Positions 28,524-37,107 of a DNA stretch of 42,429 bases are shown in pieces. The translations under genes and the position numbers were made by a program. The notes under the pieces were generated by a model. The model was not told the origin of the DNA. It searched no databases and saw only the letters and a list, made by a program, of their open reading frames with translations. Positions within the stretch are counted from its first letter, which is position 1, and every line of letters begins with the position of its first letter. Where the stretch lies: assembly GCA_009746045.1 (NCBI GenBank), contig RPFO01000713.1, positions 1 through 42,429 on the forward strand, written 5' to 3'. The DNA comes from Mesostigma viride (taxonomy: Eukaryota; Streptophyta; Mesostigmatophyceae; Mesostigmatales; Mesostigmataceae).

Positions 28524-30894
28524 ATGTTCACGTCGTCCTCTGCTGGGAGCGGTGGTGGTGGTGGTGGCGGTGGTGTCGGCGGTGTCGGTGGTGTCGGCGG
28601 TGTCGGTGGTGTCGGTGGTGGCGGTGGCGGTGGGGGGACGCGGGGGTGGTGTCCTCTCAGTCGTCCGCGACGGTAGTCTCGACCGTCGGCGCTTCGGGGG
28701 TGCCTCACACCCTTGAGGCGACCGACGCGTCCCCGCCCCTTTTGTGGACTGGCGGGGGGGCCGACCCGGGCGCGCTGCTTTTGCCGGCTGCGGTGGGCGA
28801 CACGCCCCCCGCGACCGCCCCTTTGGTGGCTCCGGTGGCCGACACGGCCCCCGTGACCGCCCCTTTGGTGGCTCCGGTGGCCGACACGGCCCCGGTGACC
28901 GCCCCTTCGGTGGCTGCGGTGGGCGACACGCCCCCCGCGACCGCCCCTTTGGTGGCTCCGGTGGCCGACACGGCCCCGGTGACCGCCCCTTCGGTGGCTC
29001 GGGTGGCCGACACGGCCCCCGTGACCGCCCCTTTGGTGGCTCCGGTGGCCGACACGGCCCCGGTGACCGCCCCTTCGGTGGCTCGGGTGGCCGACACGGC
29101 CCCGGTGACCGCCCCTTCGGTGGCTCGGGTGGCCGACACGGCCCCCGTGACCGCCCCTTTGGTGGCTCCGGTGGCCGACACGGCCCCGGTGACCGCCCCT
29201 TCGGTGGCCCCGGCGGCCGACACGGCCCCGGGTGCTGCTGCTTCCTCGTCCCCGGTGGCCGCCCCTTTGGTGGCTCCGGCGGGCGACACGGCCCCGGGTG
29301 CTGCTGCTCCCTCGGCTCCGGTGGCCGACCCGGCCCCGACCACTGTGTTGCGTGGGGTGTCCGGCGCCCCCGCGGTGACCCCCCTCGCCCGCGCGACCTC
29401 GGCGTTGTTGCACCGGGTCGGCGGGGCGAGGACGCCGGTGGGGGGGGCAGGGGTGTGGCGGCCGCGGGTGGGTCGCGCCCCAGTGTGGCGGGTGGGGCGC
29501 GTCCCGGTGTGGGGGGTCTGGCGGCCCCCGGTGCGGCGGGTGTGGCGGGGGCGCGCCCCAGTGTGGCGGGTGGGGCGCGTCCCGGTGTGGCGGGTGGGTC
29601 GGGGGCGGGCCCCAGTGCGGCGGGTGGGGCGGGGGCGGGGGGGGTGCCGGTGGTCGTGGCGTGATCACGGGTTACGCCCCCAGGGCGGATGGGAAGGTGG
29701 TCGCGGCGCCTCATTTCCTGCCGGACATGAGCGTGCAGGGGACGATCTCCCATCCAGGTAACAGGGAGAGGTACCTGGCCTCCAAGAGGGCGGAGCTAGA
29801 CAAGGACGTGGGTGGCGGGAAGCTTCGGGGTACGCTAGAGGATAGGTACATCCGGGCGACCCGCTACACCTTGTCGCTGCGGCAGTGCGGGCTGCCGCAC
29901 TACCTCTTGGTCTCCTACCTCTTCTGGGAGGCCCCAGAGGAGGCCAGGAACTTCCTCCCGTGGGTCTACATCGCCCTCGACGAGGACGGCACCACCGGCG
30001 TGTTCGCGGCGCGGCCCTTCGTGGACGGCTCGTACGTGGGGGAGACCGGCGGCGACCTCTGGGGGCCGGTCGGGGGGACGAGAGGATCCCAGTTTCGATG
30101 GAGATCCTCGACTTCAGCGGGGACTCCGTCGGCGTTTTCGCCATCCGTCGCGGCGTCCGGCCGGACTTGCAGGATGACGAGATCCTGAACGGGTGGGTGT
30201 TCCCGTCGGTTCGGGACTTGGCGGGCGGGCTCTCCATGGCCCGTCTGTCAAGGAACCCGAACACGTGGTTGTCGTGGCAGGGGCACGCGATCACCAGCCG
30301 GCCTGTCCAGCTCGGCGGCGAGCTGTTCTTGGGGTTAGACCTCAAGGGCAGCAACGCCACCACCCAGTCGGTCGTGGCCGAGCTGGATAAGTTCGAGCCG
30401 CAGGGGTTGGAGTTCGGGGCCAACCCCCACTTGTACTCGCGGCTCGTGGCGGCGGGGTTCACGGCCCTGAAGGTCTCACGCACCCACGCCAGGGAGTGGA
30501 CCTGGAGGGAGCCTGCGGCCGACGCCGCCGTCTTGGTCCCTCGGGTGTCGGGCTGGGACGCCGCCGTCCGGGTGGTCCTGGAGGCGGCCGGCCTCACCGA
30601 GGAGGAGGCGGCGGGGCAGGAGGTGGAGGTGGAGGTGGAGGTCTGCGACGGCAAGCCCTCGCCCTTGCCGACGACTCCGGTCCCGGGTCTCTTGGCCACG
30701 ACGGAGACGCTGTACACGCACGAGTTGTCCGCCTCGGATGACCTCGTGACTCGTCAGCGGCGGTTCGACTGGGGGCGCGTCGACTTGGCGGTTACCAGCC
30801 GGGACGACGACGAGGGCGACCGGGACGAGTTCGTCCCCCGGCCGGTGTTGGTGCAGCCGGAGGGGGGCCGGCACTCCGGCGACGACGACGACGG

Positions 30895-30941
<47 letters not shown>

Positions 30942-30957
30942 GCGACGACGACGACGG

Positions 30958-31016
<59 letters not shown>

Positions 31017-31072
31017 GCGACGGCGACAGGGATGATGAGATCGTCCCTGACAGCGACGACGGCGACTCTTGA
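28524..31072 (+). CDS. Large low-complexity virion-like protein, several frame breaks
   Basis: Start ATG 28524 follows GGATAAAAATAAAAATC. Order: Gly/Val tract (frame 1); then from ~28650 a different frame with SSQSSATVVSTVGASGVPHT and about 13 copies of a 12-residue repeat VADTAPVTAPSV (28800-29240); a Gly/Ala/Pro-rich part (29430-29650); a globular part from PRADGKVVAAPHFLPDMSVQ to GGDLWGPVGG; a one-base break at the G6 run 30072-30077; a second globular part with SMEILDFSGDSVGVF, NPNTWLSWQGHAITSRP and GGELFLGLDLKGS; then a DDDDG repeat tail. All plus-strand breaks suit missing bases in G runs. The opposite strand is also open across the repeats but lacks a globular part. Function unknown. 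Confidence 0.5.
30875..31030 (+). repeat. GAC/GGC trinucleotide array
   Basis: (GAC)n with a GGC codon about every fifth position, encoding DDDDG repeats at the end of the large protein. Slippage-prone, so the length may vary between copies. Confidence 0.9.
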
Positions 31073-31186
31073 CTTTGCCGTCGTCTCGGCCTTCGTGTTG
31101 GCCACCGGCTTTTTTTGTGCCGCGTGCGCCCCTTGGCGGCTCCCTTCTGTTCTCTAGTTGTAGTTTGTTTGCGTGTGTGACCGACC

Positions 31187-31234
31187 ACTCGTCCGCTGGT
31201 AGCGGGCCTCCGGGCCTTAGCAATTAGGACGAGT
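31187..31234 (+). ncRNA. Structured element, UNCG hairpin copy 1
   Basis: ACTCGTCC (31187-31194) pairs with GGACGAGT (31227-31234); GCT (31195-31197) can pair with AGC (31219-31221); GGCC TCCG GGCC (31205-31216) forms an apical stem with a UCCG loop and a flanking G-U pair. AATTA remains unpaired on the 3' side. Could be a 3'-end processing or termination signal or part of an RNA; not a known family to me. Confidence 0.5.
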
Positions 31235-31365
31235 CTGTCGTTGTTAGTGTAGTGCTTCCTGGTTTGCTCGCCACCGGCCTTTGTCGTGCCGCGTGCGCCC
31301 TTTAGCTGTGGCTTCTTTGCGCGTGTTTTCTCTGCAGTGTGTTCTCTTTGCGTGTGTGTCGGACC

Positions 31366-31413
31366 ACTCGTCCGCTGGTAGCGGGCCTTCGGGCCTTAGC
31401 AATTAGGACGAGT
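31366..31413 (+). ncRNA. Structured element, UNCG hairpin copy 2
   Basis: Same structure as copy 1, with the loop UUCG instead of UCCG; both are stable UNCG tetraloops, and the only change within 48 bases is in the loop. Followed by T7 at 31419-31425, as expected if it ends a transcript. Confidence 0.5.
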
Positions 31414-31517
31414 CTGTCTTTTTTTAGTGGACTTGGCGTTTGCTCGCGACTCTCTCACGACTCTCTCATTTGACACAAGTGCAAAAAAAACATGTATTAG
31501 GTAGTATATGCGCGACG

Positions 31518-31889
31518 ATGCGTTGTGGATTCAAGAGCACGGTGTCCGGCAAATCGTGTGCGCGAAAGTGCGGTGAAGGCAAGAAACGGTGCTACCAGCA
31601 TTCGAAATCGCGGCATCGCGTTCGGGCAGGAAACGTAAACGATGGATGGGTGGTCGAGCGCCCCGAGCGCCCCCCTGTGCCGCCTTTCCAACGTCACACG
31701 GAGCCACCCGTGTATAATTTTACTCCCGCCCCCTACAACGGGTCGTGGGATGTCTACGCGGACGACCCGGAAACCATGGCCCCTATTTTTTTGGATGACG
31801 TGAAGCACGTTAGTGACGCGATCGAAGCGGCTCAGACGATTTCCAAAATGCGCAAGTGGAGGAAGCGAAAACGCGCTAAAACGCGCTAA
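31518..31889 (+). CDS. Small Cys-rich zinc-binding-type protein
   Basis: 123 residues from ATG 31518. N-terminus RCGFKSTVSGKSCARKCGEG then KKRCYQHSK: a short Cys/His motif of the type 'C-x-F..G..C..K...G...C..H' that recurs in phage and giant-virus small proteins. The rest is Pro-rich (ERPERPPVPPFQRHTEPPV), then acidic, and ends in a basic tail, KWRKRKRAKTR. ATG 31508 lies just upstream in another frame. Nucleic-acid binding is plausible. It lies 3' of the UNCG hairpins and converges with the gene at 32005. Confidence 0.5.
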   Translation: MRCGFKSTVSGKSCARKCGEGKKRCYQHSKSRHRVRAGNVNDGWVVERPERPPVPPFQRHTEPPVYNFTPAPYNGSWDVYADDPETMAPIFLDDVKHVSDAIEAAQTISKMRKWRKRKRAKTR

Positions 31890-32004
31890 CTAATAAAAAC
31901 TCATTGTGAATGGTGGGAATATCGTTTCATTAAAAATTAAAGTTAAATAGTCGAATACTGTTATCGAAATGGCGCGTCCGTCTTCCGGAGTCCGCGCTTG
32001 AGGT

Positions 32005-32647
32005 TTACATCGCCCTGTACGTGGCGGCCAGCACGGACTTCTCGGGGCTGTACACGAAAAAGGGGGGGTCCGAAATGAAGTCGGCCCCGTCCTCGATGAT
32101 GCACTCGTCCTGAGCGCACACGGGGCACGTGACGCACTTGTTCGGATCCTCCGCGCCCTCCAGCCTTTTTCACGGCGGCGATGGCGCAGTCGACGCAGAC
32201 GCCGTCCATGTGCAGGTGGCGCTGGTCCTTCTTGAAAGGGAAGTAGGGATCCATCACGAAATTGGTCATCGTCTCGCACGCACCGCAGACGAGGGGGTCC
32301 CTCACGTCGTTCGCCAGCAGGGCGACGTCCCTGTGCTTTTCTTTCTTGGCCTCGATCCCCATCACGCGCAAGAAGGCCACGTTGGACTCCACGAGGCCTT
32401 CGAAGAGGACGCCGTGGGGCAGGACGTCCGCGTCTCCGAGGCGCGCTTCCTTCATGCACCTCTGGAAATCCTCGTCGCTCATGTTCTTGCAGGCCTTGCG
32501 CGCGGCCGCGAAGAACTCGGCCACCTTGTGGACGACCTTGTTCTGCCCGGGATTCGGCGGGTCGTTCCTCTCCTTGGACGTGGCCGTGTCGTCCAAGGCG
32601 TGGCACGTGCGCTTCTTGTTCTCGCGCTCGTTGGCTATGGCGGACAT
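32005..32647 (-). CDS. RING-like zinc-finger protein, one frame break
   Basis: Start ATG 32647 (MSAIANERENKKRTC). About 213 residues. The N-terminal half is helical and charged; then LVCGACETMTNFVMDP, then HLHMDGVCVDCAIAAVKK, then (after one extra base near 32164-32170 in AAAAAGG) EDPNKCVTCPVCAQDECII and a C-terminal SDPPFFVYSPEKSVL. The C-x2-C, H-x5-C-x2-C, C-x2-C-x2-C series suggests a RING or treble-clef finger; exact pairing is not resolved. Divergent from the SIAH-like gene at 33063 with a 415-bp shared promoter. A frame-uncorrected reading runs on into Arg-rich sequence with no Cys pairs. Confidence 0.55.
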
Positions 32648-33062
32648 GGCTGCCGGCGTGGTGGTGAGGTTGGTTTGGGAGAGAGCTGTGAGGTGGGGTG
32701 GGCCTGTGGGCGCCCTCCTTTTGTATCTGTGGCCCGGTGACGGCGCCCCCACTGTTGCCATACACTTGGGAAAAATGGAGGGAAAAAGGCGGGTCAGCTG
32801 ACCCGGGTACTGGCCGGTACTGACCCTGATCCCAGTCTGGCAAAAGCTCGCTTCTGATTGGTCCGTTCGATATCTGATCCAGTGGCTTCTAAAGCTCGCT
32901 TCTGATTGGTCCGTTTCAGGTCTGGTCCTGTGGCTTCTAGAAGGTTCCCTGGACCACTGGAAAGGACAAAAAGAGGCGGAGGGGGGAGAGGCGCTCACAG
33001 GCCCACCCAACCCACAACCACCCAACCCCGTTAGAGCGAGCGTCCGCCATATCCGAAAAAAG
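32648..33062. promoter_or_regulatory. Bidirectional promoter with heat shock element
   Basis: Between divergent genes. Plus-strand CTTCTAGAAGGTTCC (32934-32948) is a perfect three-unit heat shock element, 115 bp from ATG 33063. Inverted CCAAT boxes (ATTGG) at 32857-32861 and 32905-32909 lie in a direct repeat, AAAGCTCGCTTCTGATTGGT. A 14-bp palindrome GGGTCAGCTGACCC is at 32791-32804. Both gene leaders contain GGCGC(C/T)CACAGGCCCACCC. Confidence 0.6.
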
Positions 33063-33776
33063 ATGGATGCCACCATCATCGTCCCTTGCACTTTCGGTCT
33101 CGGGTATTACGCCGAGAGCGCGGAGGAGGCGGCCAAGAAGCGCAAAGCGGAGGAATCGCGCGCGCGCAACTCGTGCAGCTCCACGAAACTTTGCGCCAAC
33201 CACAAGTCGGGGTGCATGAGCGACCGCGGCATGCTGATGAACGCGAAGAGCGTCCTGGACGGCGGTGACGAGTGCCTGGTGGTGCATCGGTGCGTGGGCT
33301 TCGTGCACCACAAGATGGAGAACGAGAACGAGGAGCCGTGCGTCGTGTACCTGGAGAGCAAGTGCGAGGAAGCGGGCAACGGCGATTCGCGCAACTGCTT
33401 TTGGTGCGGCGACCTCGTCGACGTGGTCAACATGGACTCCTCCTTCGGCAGGCTGGGTCTTACTTCGGCCACGTTCCTGTGCCCCAACGAGCGCTGCCTG
33501 TACAAGTGCAAGGGGATCGACATGTTCGAGGAGCACATCGACCGGTGCGACCAGGGCATCGTGCAGTGCACCAACCGCGCGGTCGTGGGCGGAGTCGACT
33601 TCGGGTGCTCGGAGTGGCTGGACCCCACCGAGCTCCACGAGTGCGAGTTCGACTTTCGCAGCTCCGACCCCGCGAAGAGCGCCGCGGCCAAGATGGCGTT
33701 TTTGGAGGCGTTGGCGAGAGGCAACGTTCTGGTGAAGGACGCCCAAGCCGTGCTGATGTCGCTGCTCAACGTTTGA
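33063..33776 (+). CDS. SIAH/TRAF-type zinc-finger protein
   Basis: 237 residues, intact, from ATG 33063 (MDATIIVPCTFGLGYYAES). A charged helix (EEAAKKRKAEESRARN) is followed by CSSTKLCANHKSGC, then CFWCGDLVDVVNMDSS, FLCPNERCLYKCKG, EEHIDRCDQGIVQC and LHECEFDF. Cys/His spacing matches the 24099 gene; C-x2-C plus C-x3-C...H-x3-C resembles Sina-type fingers. The C-terminal helix (AFLEALARGNVLVKDAQAVL) aligns with the paralogue's. No RING seen, so a substrate- or partner-binding role is as likely as ligase activity. Last 11 bases overlap the convergent gene. Confidence 0.65.
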   Translation: MDATIIVPCTFGLGYYAESAEEAAKKRKAEESRARNSCSSTKLCANHKSGCMSDRGMLMNAKSVLDGGDECLVVHRCVGFVHHKMENENEEPCVVYLESKCEEAGNGDSRNCFWCGDLVDVVNMDSSFGRLGLTSATFLCPNERCLYKCKGIDMFEEHIDRCDQGIVQCTNRAVVGGVDFGCSEWLDPTELHECEFDFRSSDPAKSAAAKMAFLEALARGNVLVKDAQAVLMSLLNV

Positions 33777-34071
33777 CCTTCTTGGTGGCGCGTTTCCGCT
33801 TCCTGGGCTTGGGTTTCAGGCTCCTTTTCCGAGCCTTGTGCCAGGCTTTCGCGGTCTCCGTTTCCGCCTTGTATTCCCTCCACACATCCAGCGCCTCCTT
33901 GATGGAGTCGTACGCCTCGTTCGGGAGGTTGTTATTGTAGACGTAGCCGGCGATGTCCCAATCGTCGTAGGGGCGCCAAGAGTGCCTCACTCTGCCCGTG
34001 GCGGGGTGTATCCTCGAGTCCATGTCGAACGGGAGGTCGTACAGAGGGATCCCCTCTTCGTCCGTGCTCAT
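33766..34071 (-). CDS. Small protein with basic C-terminus
   Basis: 101 residues from ATG 34071 (MSTDEEGIPLYDLPFDMDSR). Contains HSWRPYDDWDIAGYVYNNNL, then a helix and a tail, LKPKPRKRKRATKKVKR, that suggests nucleic-acid binding. Preceded by an AT-rich TTATAACAGCGA. Overlaps the end of the convergent SIAH-like gene by 11 bases. Family not recognised. Confidence 0.6.
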   Translation of the reverse strand: MSTDEEGIPLYDLPFDMDSRIHPATGRVRHSWRPYDDWDIAGYVYNNNLPNEAYDSIKEALDVWREYKAETETAKAWHKARKRSLKPKPRKRKRATKKVKR

Positions 34072-34204
34072 TCGCTGTTATAAATTAATTGTAACATTAA
34101 TAATAAAATGCGACCCCTTGAACACACATCATTGTCTGCGTGCTCGAGGGTTAGTGCGTTAAAACGGGCCGGATATAAATGTACACTTGTTATGAATCGC
34201 AGTG

Positions 34205-35368
34205 ATGGCCACTAAGATGATAGACGTTCAGATCTCCGAGGACCCGGACTTGGGCGCACCGCACGCCCCGGGGCCTTCCGGCTCGAGCCAGCCGCGTCCC
34301 CGTCACGACTACGGGGGTACGGACAACTTCGACATGCTGGCGAACCCGAAGAAGGCCGTATCGCAGTACGCCCCCCCGGCGAGCGCCACGCCGGCTCCTC
34401 CGCCGAACAGGACGGCGTTCGAGTTCGACGACTTCGCGGACGATCCCGACGACTTCGACGGATCGGAGCTGTACGCGGACGATACGGTCGCTGCCCAGCC
34501 CAAGAAGCTGACGAGGGAGGAGGTGTTCAAGGAGAAGCTGGAACTACTGCACAAGCTGCACCGTATGAAGGAGAAGGGGTACGACGTTCAGAACTTCGAC
34601 ATGACGTCGGATCTGGACGAGATGCGCTTCGAGTACGACAAGTTGGAGAGGTCGGCGAGGACGAGGGCGAGCGTTAACATGATGCGCCAGATCCTGATCG
34701 CCACGACGAGCGGGATGCAGTTCCTGAACCACCGGTACGACCCGGTCGGCATGAAGCTGGACGGTTGGAGCGAAAGCATTATGGCCAACATCACGGATTA
34801 CGACGGCGTATTCGAGCGTCTGCACGACAAGTACGGCGGCAGCGTAAGCGTGGCCCCGGAAATCGAGTTGTTGGTCATGGTCGGTTCGAGCGCCATCTTC
34901 TTCCACATGTCCCAGTCCATGATGAGCGCCGGTCTGCCGTCCATGGACCAGATCGCCAAGACGGACCCGGAGCTGATGAAGAGTCTGCTCAAAGTAATGA
35001 TGAACAACTCGATGGGTCCCAGCCCCTCTTCGGGCGTGAAGATCCAGGAGGAGTATAAGGCGCCCCGGGACGGGGAGTACGTCATGAAAGGGCCCGGGGG
35101 GCGGGCCTTCGACGCGGATTCGGGCCGCCCCGCCGTGATCGACTTCGACAAGGTCGTGCAGAGCGCCATGAGTCCCAGGGGGCCTCAGCCGGCGGTGGTG
35201 GAGGTCACGGCGGACGACACCGAGAGCGTCGCGGATAGCGTCGCCGGAAACGTGAAGAGTTTCACCGTCAACAACGGTTCGGGGGGCAAGAAGAAGAAGG
35301 GGGGGAAGAAGGCGGCGTCAAATAAGAGCGAGGAGGCCGCCTCGGGCCTCGTCAGTTTCGATCTTTAG
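34205..35368 (+). CDS. Conserved giant-virus-type protein (DUF5767-like)
   Basis: 387 residues from ATG 34205 (the preceding GTG is not needed). Preceded by GGATATAAATG. Residues 1-100 are disordered and acidic (FDDFADDPDDFDGSELYADD). Residues 105-260 are helical: KEKLELLHKLHRMKEKGYDV, LDEMRFEYDKLERSART, GMQFLNHRYDPVGMKLDGWS, then VFERLHDKYGG and APEIELLVMVGSSAIFFHMS. This resembles a protein of unknown function conserved in nucleocytoplasmic large DNA viruses, which I believe is Pfam DUF5767; recalled, not searched. The Lys/Gly tail (GGKKKKGGKKAAS) is low complexity. Probably a virion or assembly protein, which is inference. Confidence 0.6.
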   Translation: MATKMIDVQISEDPDLGAPHAPGPSGSSQPRPRHDYGGTDNFDMLANPKKAVSQYAPPASATPAPPPNRTAFEFDDFADDPDDFDGSELYADDTVAAQPKKLTREEVFKEKLELLHKLHRMKEKGYDVQNFDMTSDLDEMRFEYDKLERSARTRASVNMMRQILIATTSGMQFLNHRYDPVGMKLDGWSESIMANITDYDGVFERLHDKYGGSVSVAPEIELLVMVGSSAIFFHMSQSMMSAGLPSMDQIAKTDPELMKSLLKVMMNNSMGPSPSSGVKIQEEYKAPRDGEYVMKGPGGRAFDADSGRPAVIDFDKVVQSAMSPRGPQPAVVEVTADDTESVADSVAGNVKSFTVNNGSGGKKKKGGKKAASNKSEEAASGLVSFDL

Positions 35369-35382
35369 GCGGTCGCCGTAGT

Positions 35383-35544
35383 CTACTTTCGCGACCTCTT
35401 TTTCCTCGTAGTCGACTTCCTTCGACGCCGCTGCTCCACCCTGTGATCGTACATTTCCAACTCGAGCTTGGGCGTGTTGTAGGGCCTGAGCCTCATCCCT
35501 CCTCCGCTCACGGTCCTGATCGTCCTCCTCCTTGTAGTCGGCAT
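35383..35544 (-). CDS. 53-residue Arg/Lys-rich protein
   Basis: ATG 35544 to TAG 35383-35385: MPTTRRRTIRTVSGGG, then MRLRPYNTPKLELEMYDHR and a tail QRRRRKSTTRKKRSRK. Preceded by TTGTATATTGA, an AT-rich element like those of neighbours. Fills the otherwise empty gap between two plus-strand genes. Composition suggests a DNA-packaging or nucleoid-type peptide; no homologue recognised. Confidence 0.5.
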   Translation of the reverse strand: MPTTRRRTIRTVSGGGMRLRPYNTPKLELEMYDHRVEQRRRRKSTTRKKRSRK

Positions 35545-35602
35545 TCAATATACAAGTTGAATACGAAAAAAATGTTTTATCTTGCCTAAATGATCGAGAT
35601 GC

Positions 35603-36256
35603 ATGGGGGATGAGACGGACGAATTCGTCCAGGTGAGCACGTCCATGATCCGCGAGTCTCTCCCCAAACTCAACCTGAAGACCCGATTGGACTTTTTCCA
35701 TCACCTCGGCGTGCAATGCGAGTTGGGCAAGGATTACAAGTACGTGGACGTCAAGCACGGGCGGACCACGTACAAGGAGCTGTTCGTGCACGCGTCTCGC
35801 CTGGCGTCCCTGGGCATCGTGAACACCAAAAACGACAGGGCCCAGAAGGTGAGCGAGGACGACGTGAGATGGCGCCTGCTGGACACGGGCCTCGCCCCCC
35901 TCGCGGCGGACGACGATCCGCCGGTGACGGACGGCAGCAGTAGCGACGTGGCTCAAAAGGTGGCCGGGGACACCCCGGCGGCGAGGATCGAGGTGGCGTG
36001 TCCGTGCGGGAAGGTGGACGTCGTGTGCGACGATCTGAAAACCATCATCGAGGTGAAGGACATGGACAGGTGGATGTACGGTCTGGGCCAACTACAGGCG
36101 TACGGGCTCTTCTTCCCCGGGTACAAGAAACGCTTGCACCTGTTCAAGACGGAATCGTCTTCGGGCGGAGTCAGGAAGCTCCTTCTCATTCAGAAGGTCT
36201 GCCAGATTTACGACATCGACGTGACCGTCGACGAGGACAGCATACGGCTACATTGA
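35603..36256 (+). CDS. PD-(D/E)XK nuclease-like protein with a different N-domain
   Basis: 217 residues from ATG 35603. N-terminal 90 residues (ESLPKLNLKTRLDFFHHLG, GRTTYKELFVHASRLASLG) are unlike the Bro-N-like domain of the 26587 gene. After an acidic linker, the C-terminus has GKVDVVCDDLKTIIEVKDMD, then GQLQAYGLFFPGYKKRLHLF: the same Asp, Glu-Val-Lys, Gln-x3-Tyr pattern and the same PGY.KRLH.F end as at 26587. Nuclease fold predicted. A two-codon-offset short upstream ORF (ATGATCGAG at 35590) might damp translation. Overlaps the convergent gene by 9 bases. Confidence 0.6.
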   Translation: MGDETDEFVQVSTSMIRESLPKLNLKTRLDFFHHLGVQCELGKDYKYVDVKHGRTTYKELFVHASRLASLGIVNTKNDRAQKVSEDDVRWRLLDTGLAPLAADDDPPVTDGSSSDVAQKVAGDTPAARIEVACPCGKVDVVCDDLKTIIEVKDMDRWMYGLGQLQAYGLFFPGYKKRLHLFKTESSSGGVRKLLLIQKVCQIYDIDVTVDEDSIRLH

Positions 36257-37084
36257 CCTCTCTCGGGCCAGTTTGCCTTCCGCCAGCCACGTGAGGAACA
36301 GCTTGCGGTTGAGTTGCCCGCCGTCGCTCCTGTTGCTCTCGTTGAGCCACGGCTCCGGGTTGTTCGCCAGTTGGATCAGCGCCTGGGCGTCCATGTCCTT
36401 CACGTACTTGGTCCCCACCTTGGTCCCCTCCGTCCCGGCCATGTCCAGGAAGTTGGCGATCACGGCCGTGTGACGACCTCCGCCGCTCACGGAGAAATCG
36501 TACAGCTCCCTCCCTCTCTTCGTGCCCTTCTCCAACTTCCCTTTGCTCACGGCGGCGTCTTCGCGGTGCGTCTGCTCCTCCCGCTTGTTTCCTTCCCAGC
36601 AACAATTGAATTTGTTGTAGAGCCCCTCTCTCGTCGTCGTCGAGAGACTCGTGGCTCCGTCCTCCTCCTGCGCCTTCGCCGCCAGCGGGAACGTCTGCCA
36701 ATCCGAACTCTTGTCCAGCGTCTCGGACTTGGCCGCGTCCTTCCACTTCATCATCTCGTTCCTCTCCGATTTGAACGCGGACTTCACGGCGTCCAACACG
36801 GCGTCACGGTTGCTCGTCATGAGAGCCGCCTGTCTTACGTCCGCTTGGAAATTCGGAGGACCGGACGTCCGGAACGTCGTCGGCGCGTTTGATAGGATGC
36901 TAGACACCGCGGCGCCAGAGGGCGCCGACGCGCCACCGACGGTGTTCGGCTTCGTCAAGGCCTCTTTTTTCTGCGCGGCCATGTCTTCCTCGTCCGTCCA
37001 CTTGGCCCACAAGAGGGCGAACACGAACCACAGCACGATCGACAATACGACGCCCACAATGATGATCACGCCTCTCTTGGACAT
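36248..37084 (-). CDS. N-terminally anchored membrane protein
   Basis: 278 residues from ATG 37084. Residues 6-26 (VIIIVGVVLSIVLWFVFALL) form one transmembrane segment, then an acidic turn and a long soluble region with CCWEGNKREEQTHRED, HTAVIANFLDMAGTEG and a C-terminal helical region, NRKLFLTWLAEGKL. Start preceded by TTATTATAAC. Layout fits a virion or internal-membrane protein of a large DNA virus; family unknown. Same strand as the next five genes. Confidence 0.6.
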   Translation of the reverse strand: MSKRGVIIIVGVVLSIVLWFVFALLWAKWTDEEDMAAQKKEALTKPNTVGGASAPSGAAVSSILSNAPTTFRTSGPPNFQADVRQAALMTSNRDAVLDAVKSAFKSERNEMMKWKDAAKSETLDKSSDWQTFPLAAKAQEEDGATSLSTTTREGLYNKFNCCWEGNKREEQTHREDAAVSKGKLEKGTKRGRELYDFSVSGGGRHTAVIANFLDMAGTEGTKVGTKYVKDMDAQALIQLANNPEPWLNESNRSDGGQLNRKLFLTWLAEGKLARERSM

Positions 37085-37107
37085 GTTATAATAAAACAGC
37101 GACTAAA

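Larger units (their letters stand above)
31095..31441 (+). repeat. 179-bp tandem duplication carrying a hairpin
   Basis: Two copies (about 31095-31262 and 31263-31441), each with a GCCACCGGC start, a TGCCGCGTGCGCCC segment, a GTGTG-rich segment and a terminal hairpin. Between hairpin starts the distance is 179 bp. Non-coding; lies between two plus-strand genes. Confidence 0.9.

Noticed and set aside
28350-29753. 467-codon Pro/Arg-rich minus-strand frame
   Set aside because: Open only because of the 36-bp repeat; no globular part, no ATG-adjacent promoter, and the plus strand has a start, globular core and tail.
31187-31413. Known self-cleaving ribozyme or tRNA
   Set aside because: No hammerhead core, no twister-type conserved loop and no cloverleaf could be fitted; only a hairpin with an internal loop is supported.
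35318-36091. 257-codon minus-strand frame opposite the nuclease-like gene
   Set aside because: Shadow of the plus-strand gene; the only real minus-strand coding here is the 53-residue ORF in another frame.
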